64,000 nucleotides of DNA, taken from the NCBI GenBank assembly GCA_016870195.1, contig VGCC01000001.1, forward strand, positions 62,001 to 126,000, written 5' to 3'. Source of the DNA: Actinomycetota bacterium. GTDB lineage: Bacteria > Actinomycetota > Actinomycetes > S36-B12. Of the stretch, positions 26,195 through 34,801 are shown piece after piece. Position numbers and translations under genes: made by a program. Numbering within the stretch: position 1 is the first letter of the stretch; each line of letters starts with the position of its first letter. Below the pieces are notes generated by a model. The model saw only the letters and a program-made list of their open reading frames with translations, made no database searches and was not told the origin of the DNA.

Positions 26195-26619
26195 GCCCGG
26201 GTCATAGCCGCATAGCGACCCTGGCACCAGCGCCTAACCTTGGCAGACTACGTAGCGCCTTCACAACCATCGTTGCCGCACAGGGGACTGCAACGCAGGT
26301 ACGTAACGTACGTACGCGCTGACTTCGTGCTGGTCGCGCCCGAGCACTGAGAGTGCGCGAACCCCCCGCGACCGCGCACTCGTGTCGAACGCGACCCACC
26401 ACTACCGATGGCCGTCGCAACCACCATCCCGGAGACGACAGTTGCGTTTACGCATCTCATCCATTGTGTCGGAGCCAGCCCTCGTGTGCAGTGGATCGAG
26501 CACGTCGCCCTTCTACACCCCGGGCATACCCGGGGGGAGGCGAGACTGGTGAAGGGACTCCGGGTAGCCCTGACGACCCACGCCACCCCTCACTACAGTG
26601 GTGGCAAGGGGGTTTTGCC
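26195..26619. other. Longest non-coding interval; two hairpins and a TACG-rich tract
   Basis: No convincing gene in either strand. It holds a TACG-rich tract (GTACGTAACGTACGTAC, 26299-26315), a 9-bp perfect inverted repeat GAGTGCGCG/CGCGCACTC (26351-26359 and 26373-26381), and a 7-bp repeat CCCCGGG-CATA-CCCGGGG (26518-26535). Then come promoter-like elements for the LuxR-type gene. It could be a regulatory region or encode a small RNA. Confidence 0.45.
26570..26612 (+). promoter_or_regulatory. Promoter and ribosome binding site of GAF-LuxR regulator
   Basis: CTGACG (26570-26575), 18 bp, then TACAGT (26594-26599) resembles a sigma-70-type promoter. AAGGGGG at 26606-26612 is 7 nt before GTG 26620. 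Unlike most genes here, this one has a leadered, Shine-Dalgarno-led start. Confidence 0.45.
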
Positions 26620-27396
26620 GTGTCCATGAGTGACGACCCGATACCGAAGCCGCAGTTCTCCCACTTCCTGGCGACCTTCCCGCACCCGATCACCGTGCCC
26701 CGGGCACTGGTGCGCGGGCCATTGTCGAATTTCTCCGCGGGGGGAGGTTTCCTGTCCTTTCCGACGGAGGAAGACACCCTCCGCACCATGGGCGCCTACG
26801 GGTACACCGACGAGGAAATGGACCGCTATGCCCTCGTGCCCCTGGGCCTCTCCTCCACTCTCACCGATTGCTTCAAGCAATCCGAGACCATCATCATGAC
26901 CTTCGACGACATGATGGCCCGCTACAGCTATCCCGACATTGATCAAGACTTGTGGAGCGGGATTCGCGATCGCTTCGGCGGGGGCGATGTCGTGAACGCG
27001 CCGATCGTTGCTCAGGGCACGACCTTGGGGGTGCTCGGCTTCAACACGACCGAGCATCGACGCTGGTCCTCGCAGGAGATCGCGTACGTCGAAGGCACCT
27101 GCGCGGTGCTCGGGATCTGGGCTACGCATCCACTCAGTGGCGTCCAGACTCCGCAGATCTGGCGCCCCGTCGGCGAATCCACCCTGGTTCTCTCCGATCG
27201 CCAACAGGTGATCCTTCGCCTGGTGGAACTCGGGAAATCCAATGCCTCGATCGCCATGGCCCTGGGGTATTCCGCCAGCACGGTCAAGGCCGAGATGCAG
27301 AAGGCCCTGCGGGCCCTGAAAGTGAATGATCGAGTCGCAGCGGCCAAGCGGGCACGTGATCTCGGGCTGCTGGAGGACGAGGAGTCGGCGAGTTAG
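26620..27396 (+). CDS. LuxR-family transcriptional regulator with GAF-like sensor domain
   Basis: 258 aa from GTG 26620; ATG 26626 is an alternative. The N-terminal ~180 residues have the look of a GAF domain (APIVAQGTTLGVLGFNTTEHRRWSSQEIAYVEGTCAVLG). The C-terminal ~65 residues are a LuxR-type HTH: LVLSDRQQVILRLVELGKSNASIAMALGYSASTVKAEMQKALRAL. No phospho-acceptor receiver domain, so it is not a two-component regulator; the ligand is unknown. It is preceded by the longest intergenic region of the window. The stop shares TTAG with the convergent cupin gene. Confidence 0.82.
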   Translation: MSMSDDPIPKPQFSHFLATFPHPITVPRALVRGPLSNFSAGGGFLSFPTEEDTLRTMGAYGYTDEEMDRYALVPLGLSSTLTDCFKQSETIIMTFDDMMARYSYPDIDQDLWSGIRDRFGGGDVVNAPIVAQGTTLGVLGFNTTEHRRWSSQEIAYVEGTCAVLGIWATHPLSGVQTPQIWRPVGESTLVLSDRQQVILRLVELGKSNASIAMALGYSASTVKAEMQKALRALKVNDRVAAAKRARDLGLLEDEESAS

Positions 27397-27761
27397 TCCG
27401 GATCGATGTCCTGGTCGTGTCGATGGGCACCCTCGAGGGTGAACGCGGGGACGCAGACGGCGATGTAGCGGGCGCCGTCCGGCGTGGAGTAGCGCACGGT
27501 TTCGCCCGCGCGCGTGATCACGGCTTGACCCGCGCTAACGATCATCGGTCCGTCGTCGGTCTCCACTGTCATCGAGCCCTCGAGGACGATTGTGAACTCG
27601 TCGAACTCGGGTGTCTGCGCGGGTTCCTCCCACCCGGCCGGGGCCACCATGTGCGCGATGGAGACGGAGTCGTCGCCCGTGGCGACCATGCCCACGAATT
27701 CCTCGATGGTCTTCCCGCCGGGAACGGGGATCACAACGGGGCCAGGCATGAGTTCAGGCAT
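27393..27761 (-). CDS. Cupin domain protein
   Basis: 122 aa. A single small beta barrel: FDEFTIVLEGSMTVETDDGPMIVSAGQAVITRAGETVRYSTPDGARYIAVC contains the two cupin motifs, with only part of the usual His metal ligands, so a metal centre is uncertain. The ATG overlaps the deoA stop by 8 nt (ATGCCTGA), making it the last gene of the nucleoside uptake operon. Similar small cupins in ethanolamine and nucleoside loci are of unknown function. Confidence 0.8.
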   Translation of the reverse strand: MPELMPGPVVIPVPGGKTIEEFVGMVATGDDSVSIAHMVAPAGWEEPAQTPEFDEFTIVLEGSMTVETDDGPMIVSAGQAVITRAGETVRYSTPDGARYIAVCVPAFTLEGAHRHDQDIDPD

Positions 27762-29034
27762 CGATGCGCTCCAGGATCAGTGGTAGTTGATGGATATCGG
27801 GTGTGGATCCGATCGTGAACGCCCCGACGAGGGCGTCGTCGGCGAAACCGAATCGGGAGTCGTCATCGGTGAACATGGTGAGGAGTTTCTGACCCTCTGT
27901 GATCGCATCCCCGGACTTGGCGTGCAGGAGGATCCCCGCACCCGGGCTGACGTTGTCCTCCTTGCGGGCTCGTCCGGCACCGAGGCGCCACGCGGCGATG
28001 CCCACACCGAGTGCGTCGAGGTGGGTGAGGTAGCCGCTGGCGTCCGCGGTGATCGCGAGTGAGTGGCGGGCTTGGGGGAGTGGTGCGTCCGGGTCACCGC
28101 CCTGCGCGGTCACCATGCGCCGCCATACGTCCATGGCGCGACCACTCGTGATCGCCTCGTGCGGATCGGCCTCCAGCCCGGCGAGGTCGAGCATCTCCCG
28201 GGCGAGCGCGAGGGTCAGGTCGATCACGTCCTGCGGTCCACCCCCGGCGAGCACCTCCACCGACTCCGCCACCTCGAGGGCGTTGCCGACGGCGTAGCCG
28301 AGCGGGACGTCCATCGCGGTGATCAACGCGCGGGTTCGGACACCCGCGTCATTGCCGATCGCGACCATGCTGCGGGCAAGCTCCTTCGCCCGATCAGGGT
28401 CGGACATGAACGCACCGGATCCCGTCTTTACATCGAGGACGAGGCCACCTGCTCCCTCGGCGATCTTCTTGCTCATGATGGAGCTCGCGATGAGCGGGAT
28501 CGCCTCCACGGTGGCGGTGACATCGCGTAGGGCGTAGAGCTTGCGGTCGGCCGGGGCTAGCCCGGTGCCCGCCGCACAGATCACCCCACCCACATCGCGC
28601 AGGATGGCGAACATCTCCTCGTTCGTGAGATGCGCACGCCATCCGGGGATCGCCTCCATCTTGTCCAGGGTGCCTCCGGTGTGACCGAGGCCGCGGCCGG
28701 AGAGTTGAGGCACCGCGGCACCGCATGCCGCGACGATGGGCACGAGGGGCAGCGTGATCTTGTCCCCCACCCCACCCGTGGAGTGCTTGTCCACGGTGGG
28801 TCGGTCGAGGGAACCGAAGTCCATCCGCTCACCGGAGGCGATCATCGCCTCGGTCCAGCGGACCGTCTCGCGCGTGTTCATCCCGTTGAGCAGGATCGCC
28901 ATCGCCAGGGCGCTCATCTGCTCGTCGGCGACGGCCCCGTGCGTGTACGCGTCGACGATCCAATCGATCTGGGCATCGGTGAGCTCGTGGTGATCACGCT
29001 TTGCCTTGATGATGTCGACCGCGGCGAAATCCAT
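27754..29034 (-). CDS. deoA: Thymidine phosphorylase
   Basis: 426 aa. Phosphorolysis of thymidine (and probably deoxyuridine/uridine) to base and sugar-1-phosphate. Motifs: AVDIIKAKRDHHELTDAQID at the N-terminus, VDKHSTGGVGDKITLPLVP (the family signature with phosphate-binding Lys, Ser and His), GRGLGHTGGTLDKMEAIPG, and SSIMSKKIAEGAGGLVLDVK. C-terminal swivel domain with RKEDNVSPGAGILLHAKSGD. It lies 3 nt after cdd and overlaps the cupin start, in one operon with the nucleoside ABC transporter. Confidence 0.96.
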   Translation of the reverse strand: MDFAAVDIIKAKRDHHELTDAQIDWIVDAYTHGAVADEQMSALAMAILLNGMNTRETVRWTEAMIASGERMDFGSLDRPTVDKHSTGGVGDKITLPLVPIVAACGAAVPQLSGRGLGHTGGTLDKMEAIPGWRAHLTNEEMFAILRDVGGVICAAGTGLAPADRKLYALRDVTATVEAIPLIASSIMSKKIAEGAGGLVLDVKTGSGAFMSDPDRAKELARSMVAIGNDAGVRTRALITAMDVPLGYAVGNALEVAESVEVLAGGGPQDVIDLTLALAREMLDLAGLEADPHEAITSGRAMDVWRRMVTAQGGDPDAPLPQARHSLAITADASGYLTHLDALGVGIAAWRLGAGRARKEDNVSPGAGILLHAKSGDAITEGQKLLTMFTDDDSRFGFADDALVGAFTIGSTPDIHQLPLILERIDA

Positions 29035-29037
29035 CGC

Positions 29038-29460
29038 TCAGCCCTGGAACGTTCGGTCCTCGGCGCGCTCGACGAGGTCGTCGGGGCCGAAGGCCTGGGG
29101 AAGGATGTCCCGGAGGGTGAGGATGCCCTCGGGGGTGCGGATCAACGTGGTCGGACGGCCGTTCTCCCAGAGCAACTGTCGGCACCGCCCGCAGGGCATG
29201 AGCGGCTGCGCATGCTGGTCCACGCAACTGACTGCTGCGAGCTTGCCGCCGCCCGTGGCATGGATGCTCGACACCATGCCGCACTCCGCGCACAGACCTA
29301 CTCCATAGGCCGCGTTCTCGACATTGCAGCCCACGACGATGCGCCCGTCCTCCATCAACCCGGCCACGCCCACCTTGAAGCGGGAGTACGGGGCGAAGGC
29401 CTTGCGCATGATGTCGATGGCTGCGGTGTTCAGGGCATCCCAGTCGATGTCAGCACTCAT
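29038..29460 (-). CDS. cdd: Cytidine deaminase
   Basis: 140 aa, the homotetrameric short form. Deaminates (deoxy)cytidine to (deoxy)uridine, feeding DeoA. Zn2+ site: GLCAECGMV (Cys and the catalytic Glu) and PCGRCRQLL (two Cys). NVENAAYG is the conserved substrate-binding stretch and FAPYSRFKVGVA precedes it. It lies between the second permease gene and deoA with 3-13 nt gaps. Confidence 0.95.
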   Translation of the reverse strand: MSADIDWDALNTAAIDIMRKAFAPYSRFKVGVAGLMEDGRIVVGCNVENAAYGVGLCAECGMVSSIHATGGGKLAAVSCVDQHAQPLMPCGRCRQLLWENGRPTTLIRTPEGILTLRDILPQAFGPDDLVERAEDRTFQG

Positions 29461-29473
29461 GGGGTGATTGTGC

Positions 29474-30784
29474 CTACTGCTTCTCGTAGGGCTGGCCATC
29501 GGCTGCCGGTGGCCGCACCCGGCCGACGAGCCCGGCCACCACGATGATCGTGACCAGGTACGGCGCCATGGCCAGGAATTCGCCCGGGATCGGCGTCTCG
29601 ATGATCGCGAGTTTCTGCTGCAGGGAATCCGAGAAACCGAAGATCAATGCCGCCGCGAATGCTCCGATCGGGTTCCAGGCACCGAAGATCATCGCCGCCA
29701 GGCCGATGAATCCACGCCCACCGGTCATTCCCTCGTCGAACCGACCCACCGTTCCCAGAGTGAACCAGGCACCCGCGAAGCCACCCACCATGCCGCCATA
29801 GATCACCGCGAGGTAGCGGGTCTTGTAGACACTGACACCGAGGCTGTCCGCGGCGCGCGGATTCTCACCGACCGCGCGGGTGCGCAGGCCCCAGCGGGTG
29901 CGGAAGAGGAACCAGGTGGTGAGCCCGATCAACACGTACATCGCGTAGACCATGATGGTCTGGTCGAAGAGGACCGGCCCGAGGATCGGGATGTCACCGA
30001 GGATCGGGATCTTGATCGCCGGGAAGATCGGGGCGTCGTTCCATTCGGGCTTCTCCACCAGCAACTGCGCGGTCAAGAAGGAGGTCAGACTCAGGATTAG
30101 CAGGTTGATCACCACGCCGATGATGATCTGATCAACCCGGAAGTTGATGGCGAGCACCGCAAGAAGCAGTGCCAGGATGCCACCGACGATGGTGGCAGCG
30201 AGAAGTCCCACCCATCCGCCGATGAGTGAACCGAAGACGACACCGGTGAACGCCCCACCGAGCAACATTCCCTCGATGCCGATGTTGACCACACCCGCGC
30301 GCTCGCACAGGATTCCGGAAAGCGCTCCCAGCGCAATGGGGGTCGACCTCGCGACCGTGGACACGAGCATGCTGGTGAGGTTGAACTGCTCCCCCGCAGT
30401 GGCCCAGATCATCACCGCGATTACGAAGACGCCGAACGAGATACCCAGAATGATCGTCGCCTTGCCCTGGAACCCCCGGAAGAACTGGGTGGCACCCAGG
30501 AAGGCCAGGACCATGGCGAGGATGTACAGCGCACCGGTGGATGGGATCGCCAGGGGCGCGAGCTGGACCTGCTCATCGGAAAGACTCAGGTCGAAGGTCG
30601 CCACACCCGTGGTGCCCGGAATGAGGAGGAGAACCACGGCCGCGGCCAGCACCAACATGACCACACCGAGGATCCGGGCACGTCGTACCTGGCCCTTGGT
30701 GAGTTCGCGGGTGCGCTTCTCGGAGTAGGCGTAGGACTCCTCGGGCATATCCGGGCCGGCGGGTGTGACGCGGGTGTCGCTCAT
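29474..30784 (-). CDS. nupQ: Nucleoside ABC transporter permease (BMP-type, second permease)
   Basis: 436 aa from ATG 30784, overlapping the stop of the first permease (ATGA). After an ~45-residue cytoplasmic N-terminus there are about ten membrane helices. RSTPIALGALSGILCERAGVVNIGIEGMLLGGAFTGV is the signature of the BPD_transp_2 family, with GENPRAADSLGVSVYKTRYLAV in the ATPase-contacting loop. Together with NupP it should form the channel of a nucleoside importer. It precedes cdd and deoA in the same operon, which supports the nucleoside assignment. Confidence 0.9.
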   Translation of the reverse strand: MSDTRVTPAGPDMPEESYAYSEKRTRELTKGQVRRARILGVVMLVLAAAVVLLLIPGTTGVATFDLSLSDEQVQLAPLAIPSTGALYILAMVLAFLGATQFFRGFQGKATIILGISFGVFVIAVMIWATAGEQFNLTSMLVSTVARSTPIALGALSGILCERAGVVNIGIEGMLLGGAFTGVVFGSLIGGWVGLLAATIVGGILALLLAVLAINFRVDQIIIGVVINLLILSLTSFLTAQLLVEKPEWNDAPIFPAIKIPILGDIPILGPVLFDQTIMVYAMYVLIGLTTWFLFRTRWGLRTRAVGENPRAADSLGVSVYKTRYLAVIYGGMVGGFAGAWFTLGTVGRFDEGMTGGRGFIGLAAMIFGAWNPIGAFAAALIFGFSDSLQQKLAIIETPIPGEFLAMAPYLVTIIVVAGLVGRVRPPAADGQPYEKQ

Positions 30785-31956
30785 GACCCCCACCCCTTGC
30801 TGATCTGGGTGGACGCCACGGGTGTCTTGAGCCGGAAGATGGCGGCAATCAGAGCGGGAGCGGCCACGAAGATGATGATCAGCGCCTGGATCACCCCGAT
30901 CAGGTCGATGCCGACATTGGCACTGGCCTGCATCTGCTGGCCACCGGCACTCAGACCTCCAAAGAGCAGGGCGGCGAAAACGACCCCGATCGGGTTCGAG
31001 CGTCCGAGGAGCGCCACGGCGATTCCATCGAAGCCCAGACCCGCCGAGAAACCAGGGGTAGCGCGGTCTAGGACGCCAAGAACCTGCCCGGTGCCCGCGA
31101 GCCCGGCCAGAGCACCCGCGATCACCATCACCAGGATGTACGTGCGCCCCACCGACATGCCGGCGTACTTCGCCGCCGCCGGGTTCGCGCCCACGGCACG
31201 GAACTCGAATCCAGTGGTGGTGCGGAAAAGGAGCCAGTGGATGAACACGGCGGCCAGCAGCGCGACGATCAGACCCGCGTGCACGCGCAGGGCGGGGTCG
31301 ATCGCCGTCAGCAGTCCGGGCAGGTTTGAAGAGGCTTCCACGTTCTTCGACACCGGGTCATTGCGACCCTCGCGCTGGAAGATTTCGGTCTTGAGGAAGA
31401 AGTCCACAAGGCGCAGGGCAATGTAGTTCAGCATGATCGTCACGATCACCTCGTGCGCACCCGTCTTCGCCTTCAGGAAGCCGGGGATGAATCCCCAGAT
31501 CGCTCCACCCACGATGCCCGCCAGCAGTGCGAGCGGGAGGTGGATGAACCACGGAAGTCCGGTGATGGAGAAGCCCACGAAGACCGCGAACATCCCGCCG
31601 ATGAGCAGCTGGCCCTCTCCACCGATGTTGAACAGGCCGGCGCGGAACGCCAAAGCCACGGATAGGCCGGTGAGGATCAGCGGGGTGGCCGCGGTGAGCG
31701 TCTCGGAGATAGCCCGCAGAGATCCGACACTTCCCTTCAACAGCGCAAGGTAGGCGTTCATCGCCTCGCTGAACGACGATCCCGTGGCCATGATGATGAG
31801 CACCCCAATGACGAGGGCCATGACAACGGCAAGGAACGGGATGAGAAGGGCGGTGCGCCAATCCGTCGCCGTGGTGAGCTGGGTGAAGAAGAGCCGACCC
31901 TTCGACGGAGGCGGGAGGTCGGGAGACTTCAGGGAATCGGGAGTCTGGGTACTCAC
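30781..31956 (-). CDS. nupP: Nucleoside ABC transporter permease (BMP-type, first permease)
   Basis: 391 aa from GTG 31956, overlapping the ATPase stop as GTGA. Hydrophobic with ~8-9 helices; SETLTAATPLILTGLSVALAFRAGLFNIGGEGQLLIGGMFAVF is the family signature (core FNIGGEGQ). GANPAAAKYAGMSVGRTYILVM marks the coupling-helix loop. It partners NupQ, the ATPase and the BMP lipoprotein. Confidence 0.9.
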   Translation of the reverse strand: MSTQTPDSLKSPDLPPPSKGRLFFTQLTTATDWRTALLIPFLAVVMALVIGVLIIMATGSSFSEAMNAYLALLKGSVGSLRAISETLTAATPLILTGLSVALAFRAGLFNIGGEGQLLIGGMFAVFVGFSITGLPWFIHLPLALLAGIVGGAIWGFIPGFLKAKTGAHEVIVTIMLNYIALRLVDFFLKTEIFQREGRNDPVSKNVEASSNLPGLLTAIDPALRVHAGLIVALLAAVFIHWLLFRTTTGFEFRAVGANPAAAKYAGMSVGRTYILVMVIAGALAGLAGTGQVLGVLDRATPGFSAGLGFDGIAVALLGRSNPIGVVFAALLFGGLSAGGQQMQASANVGIDLIGVIQALIIIFVAAPALIAAIFRLKTPVASTQISKGWGS

Positions 31957-33458
31957 GCCTGCCTCCCCGCCATGAAGAGACCGATCTCCGCGGGGGTTGT
32001 GTCGGAAGGTCGTCGTTCAGCCACGATCCGACCGTCGAACATGACCAGGATCCGATCCGAGAGCGCGAAGATCTCGTCGAGTTCGGTGGACACGATCAGG
32101 ATCGCCTTACCTTCATCACGCTTACGGACGATCTGCTCGTGGATGTATTCGATCGATCCGACGTCGATCCCGCGAGTCGGTTGCGCGCAGACCACGAGGG
32201 GAACATCGCGGCTGAACTCCCGCGCCACGATCATCTTCTGGGCATTTCCACCCGAGAGTGCGCTGCCGGTGTTCTCGATGATGGGTGGCCGCACATCGAA
32301 CTCCTCGACCAGGGTGCGCGCCGAGGTATCGATGGCCTCCGGGCGCAACCGGATGCCCTTCGAGTACGGCTGGCCGTAGTAGCTATCGAGGATCAGGTTC
32401 TCCGCGACCGTGAAGGTGCCGACCATGCCCACGTGGTTCCGGTCTTCGGGCACGTGCGCGATGCCCATCTCGTGCCGCTCACGGGGCGTTGTACGTGTGA
32501 TGTCCGCGCCCTGGAACCGGATCGCACCCTCGGCAAGCTGCAGAAGTCCGGTGATCGCCTCGACGAGCTCGGTCTGGCCGTTTCCTTGAATTCCGGCGAT
32601 ACCGACGATCTCCCCCGCATCCACGTGCATGGTGATCGCGTCGAGAAGCGGGCGTCCGTAGTCATCGACCATGGTCACGCCGTCGAGTTCCAGCACGCGC
32701 GCTCCGGGGGCGCTGGCGGACTTGTCCACGGTGAGCGAGATATCGCGTCCGACCATCATCGATGCCAACTGCTCCGGGGTGGCAGTAGCGGGATTCGCGG
32801 TGCCCACGACCTTTCCCCCGCGTAGGACGACGATGTCGTCGGCGATGGCGAGTGCTTCCTTGAGTTTGTGGGTGATGAAGATGATGGTCGCGCCACGTCC
32901 CTGGAGCTCTCGGACGATGCCGAAGAATTCCTCGACCTCCTGCGGCGTAAGGACCGCCGTGGGCTCATCGAAGACCAGGATCTGAGCCCCGCGCAGCAGC
33001 ACCTTGATGATCTCGACACGTTGCTGAATGCCCACCGGGAGGGTCTCAACCAGTGCATCCGGGTCGACAGCGAGGCCGTACTTCCGCGAGATGTCGCGCA
33101 CCTCGGTGCGCGCCTTCTTTTGGTTGAGCACGGTGCCCAACACCGTCGGCTCGACGCCCAAAACGACGTTCTCCGCGACCGTGAAGACCGGGACCAGCAT
33201 GAAGTGCTGGTGCACCATTCCGATCCCCGCAGCGATCGCATCGCCGGGATCCTTGAAGTGCTGGACCACCCCGTCGATGATGATTTCCCCGGAGTCCGCG
33301 GTGTAGAGACCGGACAGGATGTTCATCAGGGTGCTCTTGCCGGCACCATTCTCGCCGATGAGGGCGAGGACCTTTCCCGAGCGGGCGGTCAGGGAGATGT
33401 CGTCGTTGGCTACGACCCCCGGGAATCGCTTGGTGATTCCCCGCAGCTCGAGCTCCAC
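31953..33458 (-). CDS. nupO: Nucleoside ABC transporter ATPase (two nucleotide-binding domains)
   Basis: 501 aa, GTG 33458 with GGGGAG 6 nt upstream. First ATPase domain: GENGAGKST (Walker A), LPVGIQQRVEIIKVL in the signature-motif region, and ILVFDEPTAVLTPQE (Walker B). The second domain has a degenerate Walker A, GIQGNGQTE, the signature LSGGNAQKM, and VCAQPTRGID in place of a standard Walker B. This unequal pair is typical of ribose/nucleoside (RbsA-like, BMP) importers. It powers NupP/NupQ with the lipoprotein encoded upstream. A strong hairpin separates it from bmpA. Confidence 0.94.
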   Translation of the reverse strand: MELELRGITKRFPGVVANDDISLTARSGKVLALIGENGAGKSTLMNILSGLYTADSGEIIIDGVVQHFKDPGDAIAAGIGMVHQHFMLVPVFTVAENVVLGVEPTVLGTVLNQKKARTEVRDISRKYGLAVDPDALVETLPVGIQQRVEIIKVLLRGAQILVFDEPTAVLTPQEVEEFFGIVRELQGRGATIIFITHKLKEALAIADDIVVLRGGKVVGTANPATATPEQLASMMVGRDISLTVDKSASAPGARVLELDGVTMVDDYGRPLLDAITMHVDAGEIVGIAGIQGNGQTELVEAITGLLQLAEGAIRFQGADITRTTPRERHEMGIAHVPEDRNHVGMVGTFTVAENLILDSYYGQPYSKGIRLRPEAIDTSARTLVEEFDVRPPIIENTGSALSGGNAQKMIVAREFSRDVPLVVCAQPTRGIDVGSIEYIHEQIVRKRDEGKAILIVSTELDEIFALSDRILVMFDGRIVAERRPSDTTPAEIGLFMAGRQA

Positions 33459-33502
33459 GCTCCACTCCCCTTTCGGACCTTCCTACTCTGACAGAAAAGT
33501 AC

Positions 33503-33532
33503 GGGGAGGGGTCCAGAATCGGACCCCTCCCC
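33503..33532 (-). terminator. Intercistronic hairpin between bmpA and ATPase gene
   Basis: GGGGAGGGGTCC (33503-33514) and GGACCCCTCCCC (33521-33532) form a perfect 12-bp stem with a 6-nt loop. It lies 14 nt beyond the bmpA stop, and no U-tract follows in the direction of transcription. It is more likely a partial terminator or 3' stabiliser that lets the binding protein outnumber the other subunits than a full stop. Confidence 0.65.
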
Positions 33533-33546
33533 GCGATAACCAGCGA

Positions 33547-34674
33547 CTAGCCCTTGACGGAAACCGAACCGTCGGTGATGCCAGCCTTGATCGCTTCGAT
33601 CTGATCCTTCAGCTTCTGCGGAACGGCGCCATCGAAGGCGTGGTACGGGGCGAGCCCCACACCACCGTTCTTCAGGTCACCGATCGTGACGCCACCTTCG
33701 AAGGTGCCATCAACCACGGCCTGGATCGCATTGAATGTGGTGACGTCCATGTTCTTCAACACGGAGGTCAGGTACACATTCTGGTTGGCGGTGTCCGACT
33801 CGAACTGATCGGCATCCACGCCGATGATCATGAGCTTGTCGGTACCGAGCTCGCTGGCGAGCGCGGCGGAGCCGAGACCCACGGGACCGGCAACCGGCAT
33901 CACGATGTCGGCGCCCTCATCCACGAGGTTCTGGGCGAAGGTGCGACCGTCGTCGAGGCTCTCGAAGTTCTCCGTAAAGAGACCCTTCTGATCCTTCGGG
34001 TTCCAGCCGAGCACCTTTACCTTGGTGCCGTTGTCGGCGTTGTACTTCTGAACGCCGTAGTAGAAGCCGTCCATGAAGATGGTCACCGGCGGGATGTTGA
34101 TCCCACCGAAGGTGCCGACCTTTCCGGTCTTCGACATGCCCGCGGCAAGGTAACCGGCGAGGAAAGCAGCCTCATCCGTGTTGAAGATCTGGCCCAGCAC
34201 GTTGTTGTTGGTGATGTCGCCCTCGGCGTAGGCGAAGTCGACGATCGTGAAGGGCAGATCGGGATTCGCATTCGCGGCTTCCTTGGTCGCATCACCGAGG
34301 AGGAAGCCGACCGTGACGATGATCCCGCAGCCCTGGTCCACAAAGGACTGGATGTTCGGGATGTAGTCCGTCTCAGCCTGCGACTCGAGAACAGCAGCCT
34401 CGACGCCGAGCTGGTCGGCGGCATCCTGCACGCCCTTGAACGCCTTCTGGTTGAAGCCCTTGTCGTCGACGCCACCCACGTCGGTGACCTGGCAGGCCTT
34501 GATGGCTGCCGCTGCTTCCTCGGTGGTCTCTGCCGGTGCTTCTGCAGTGGTCTCCGCTGCTGTCTCTGCTGCGGTGGTCTCCTCAGCGGTGGTACCGCTG
34601 TCCGAGCTACACGCGGCGAGACCCAGGGATGCGACGGCGATGACGGCCGCCGCGATCTTCATTCTGGTCTTCAC
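33547..34674 (-). CDS. bmpA: BMP-family nucleoside-binding lipoprotein
   Basis: 375 aa from GTG 34674, with AGGAG 5 nt upstream. Signal peptide MKIAAAVIAVASLGLAAC with lipobox LAAC, so it is lipid-anchored outside the membrane. A Thr/Glu/Ala-rich linker of ~35 residues follows. The BMP (Med/PnrA) domain then begins with CQVTDVGGVDDKGFNQ and contains SFVDQGCGIIVTVGF, TDEAAFLAGYLAAGM, and GADIVMPVAGPVGLGSA, with GVDADQFE near the ligand site. Family members bind purine and pyrimidine nucleosides. First gene of a seven-gene operon with the ABC subunits, cdd, deoA and a cupin. Confidence 0.94.
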   Translation of the reverse strand: MKTRMKIAAAVIAVASLGLAACSSDSGTTAEETTAAETAAETTAEAPAETTEEAAAAIKACQVTDVGGVDDKGFNQKAFKGVQDAADQLGVEAAVLESQAETDYIPNIQSFVDQGCGIIVTVGFLLGDATKEAANANPDLPFTIVDFAYAEGDITNNNVLGQIFNTDEAAFLAGYLAAGMSKTGKVGTFGGINIPPVTIFMDGFYYGVQKYNADNGTKVKVLGWNPKDQKGLFTENFESLDDGRTFAQNLVDEGADIVMPVAGPVGLGSAALASELGTDKLMIIGVDADQFESDTANQNVYLTSVLKNMDVTTFNAIQAVVDGTFEGGVTIGDLKNGGVGLAPYHAFDGAVPQKLKDQIEAIKAGITDGSVSVKG

Positions 34675-34801
34675 ACTGTCTCCTTGTTGTGGGTGTCGTT
34701 TGTACTGAGTGTCCATTTGTCGTGCGCGTCCATGTGGACGATGACGCGAGCCTTATTCCACTGGCCTCGGGGAAGACTTCCGGCCGGTGATTGCCACGCT
34801 A

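Noticed and set aside
26248-26629. Two open frames (minus 26248-26586 and plus 26408-26629) that could fill the long intergenic region.
   Set aside because: Neither has a ribosome binding site or leaderless hexamer at its start, and both translations are compositionally odd with no fold-like pattern. Hairpins run through them.
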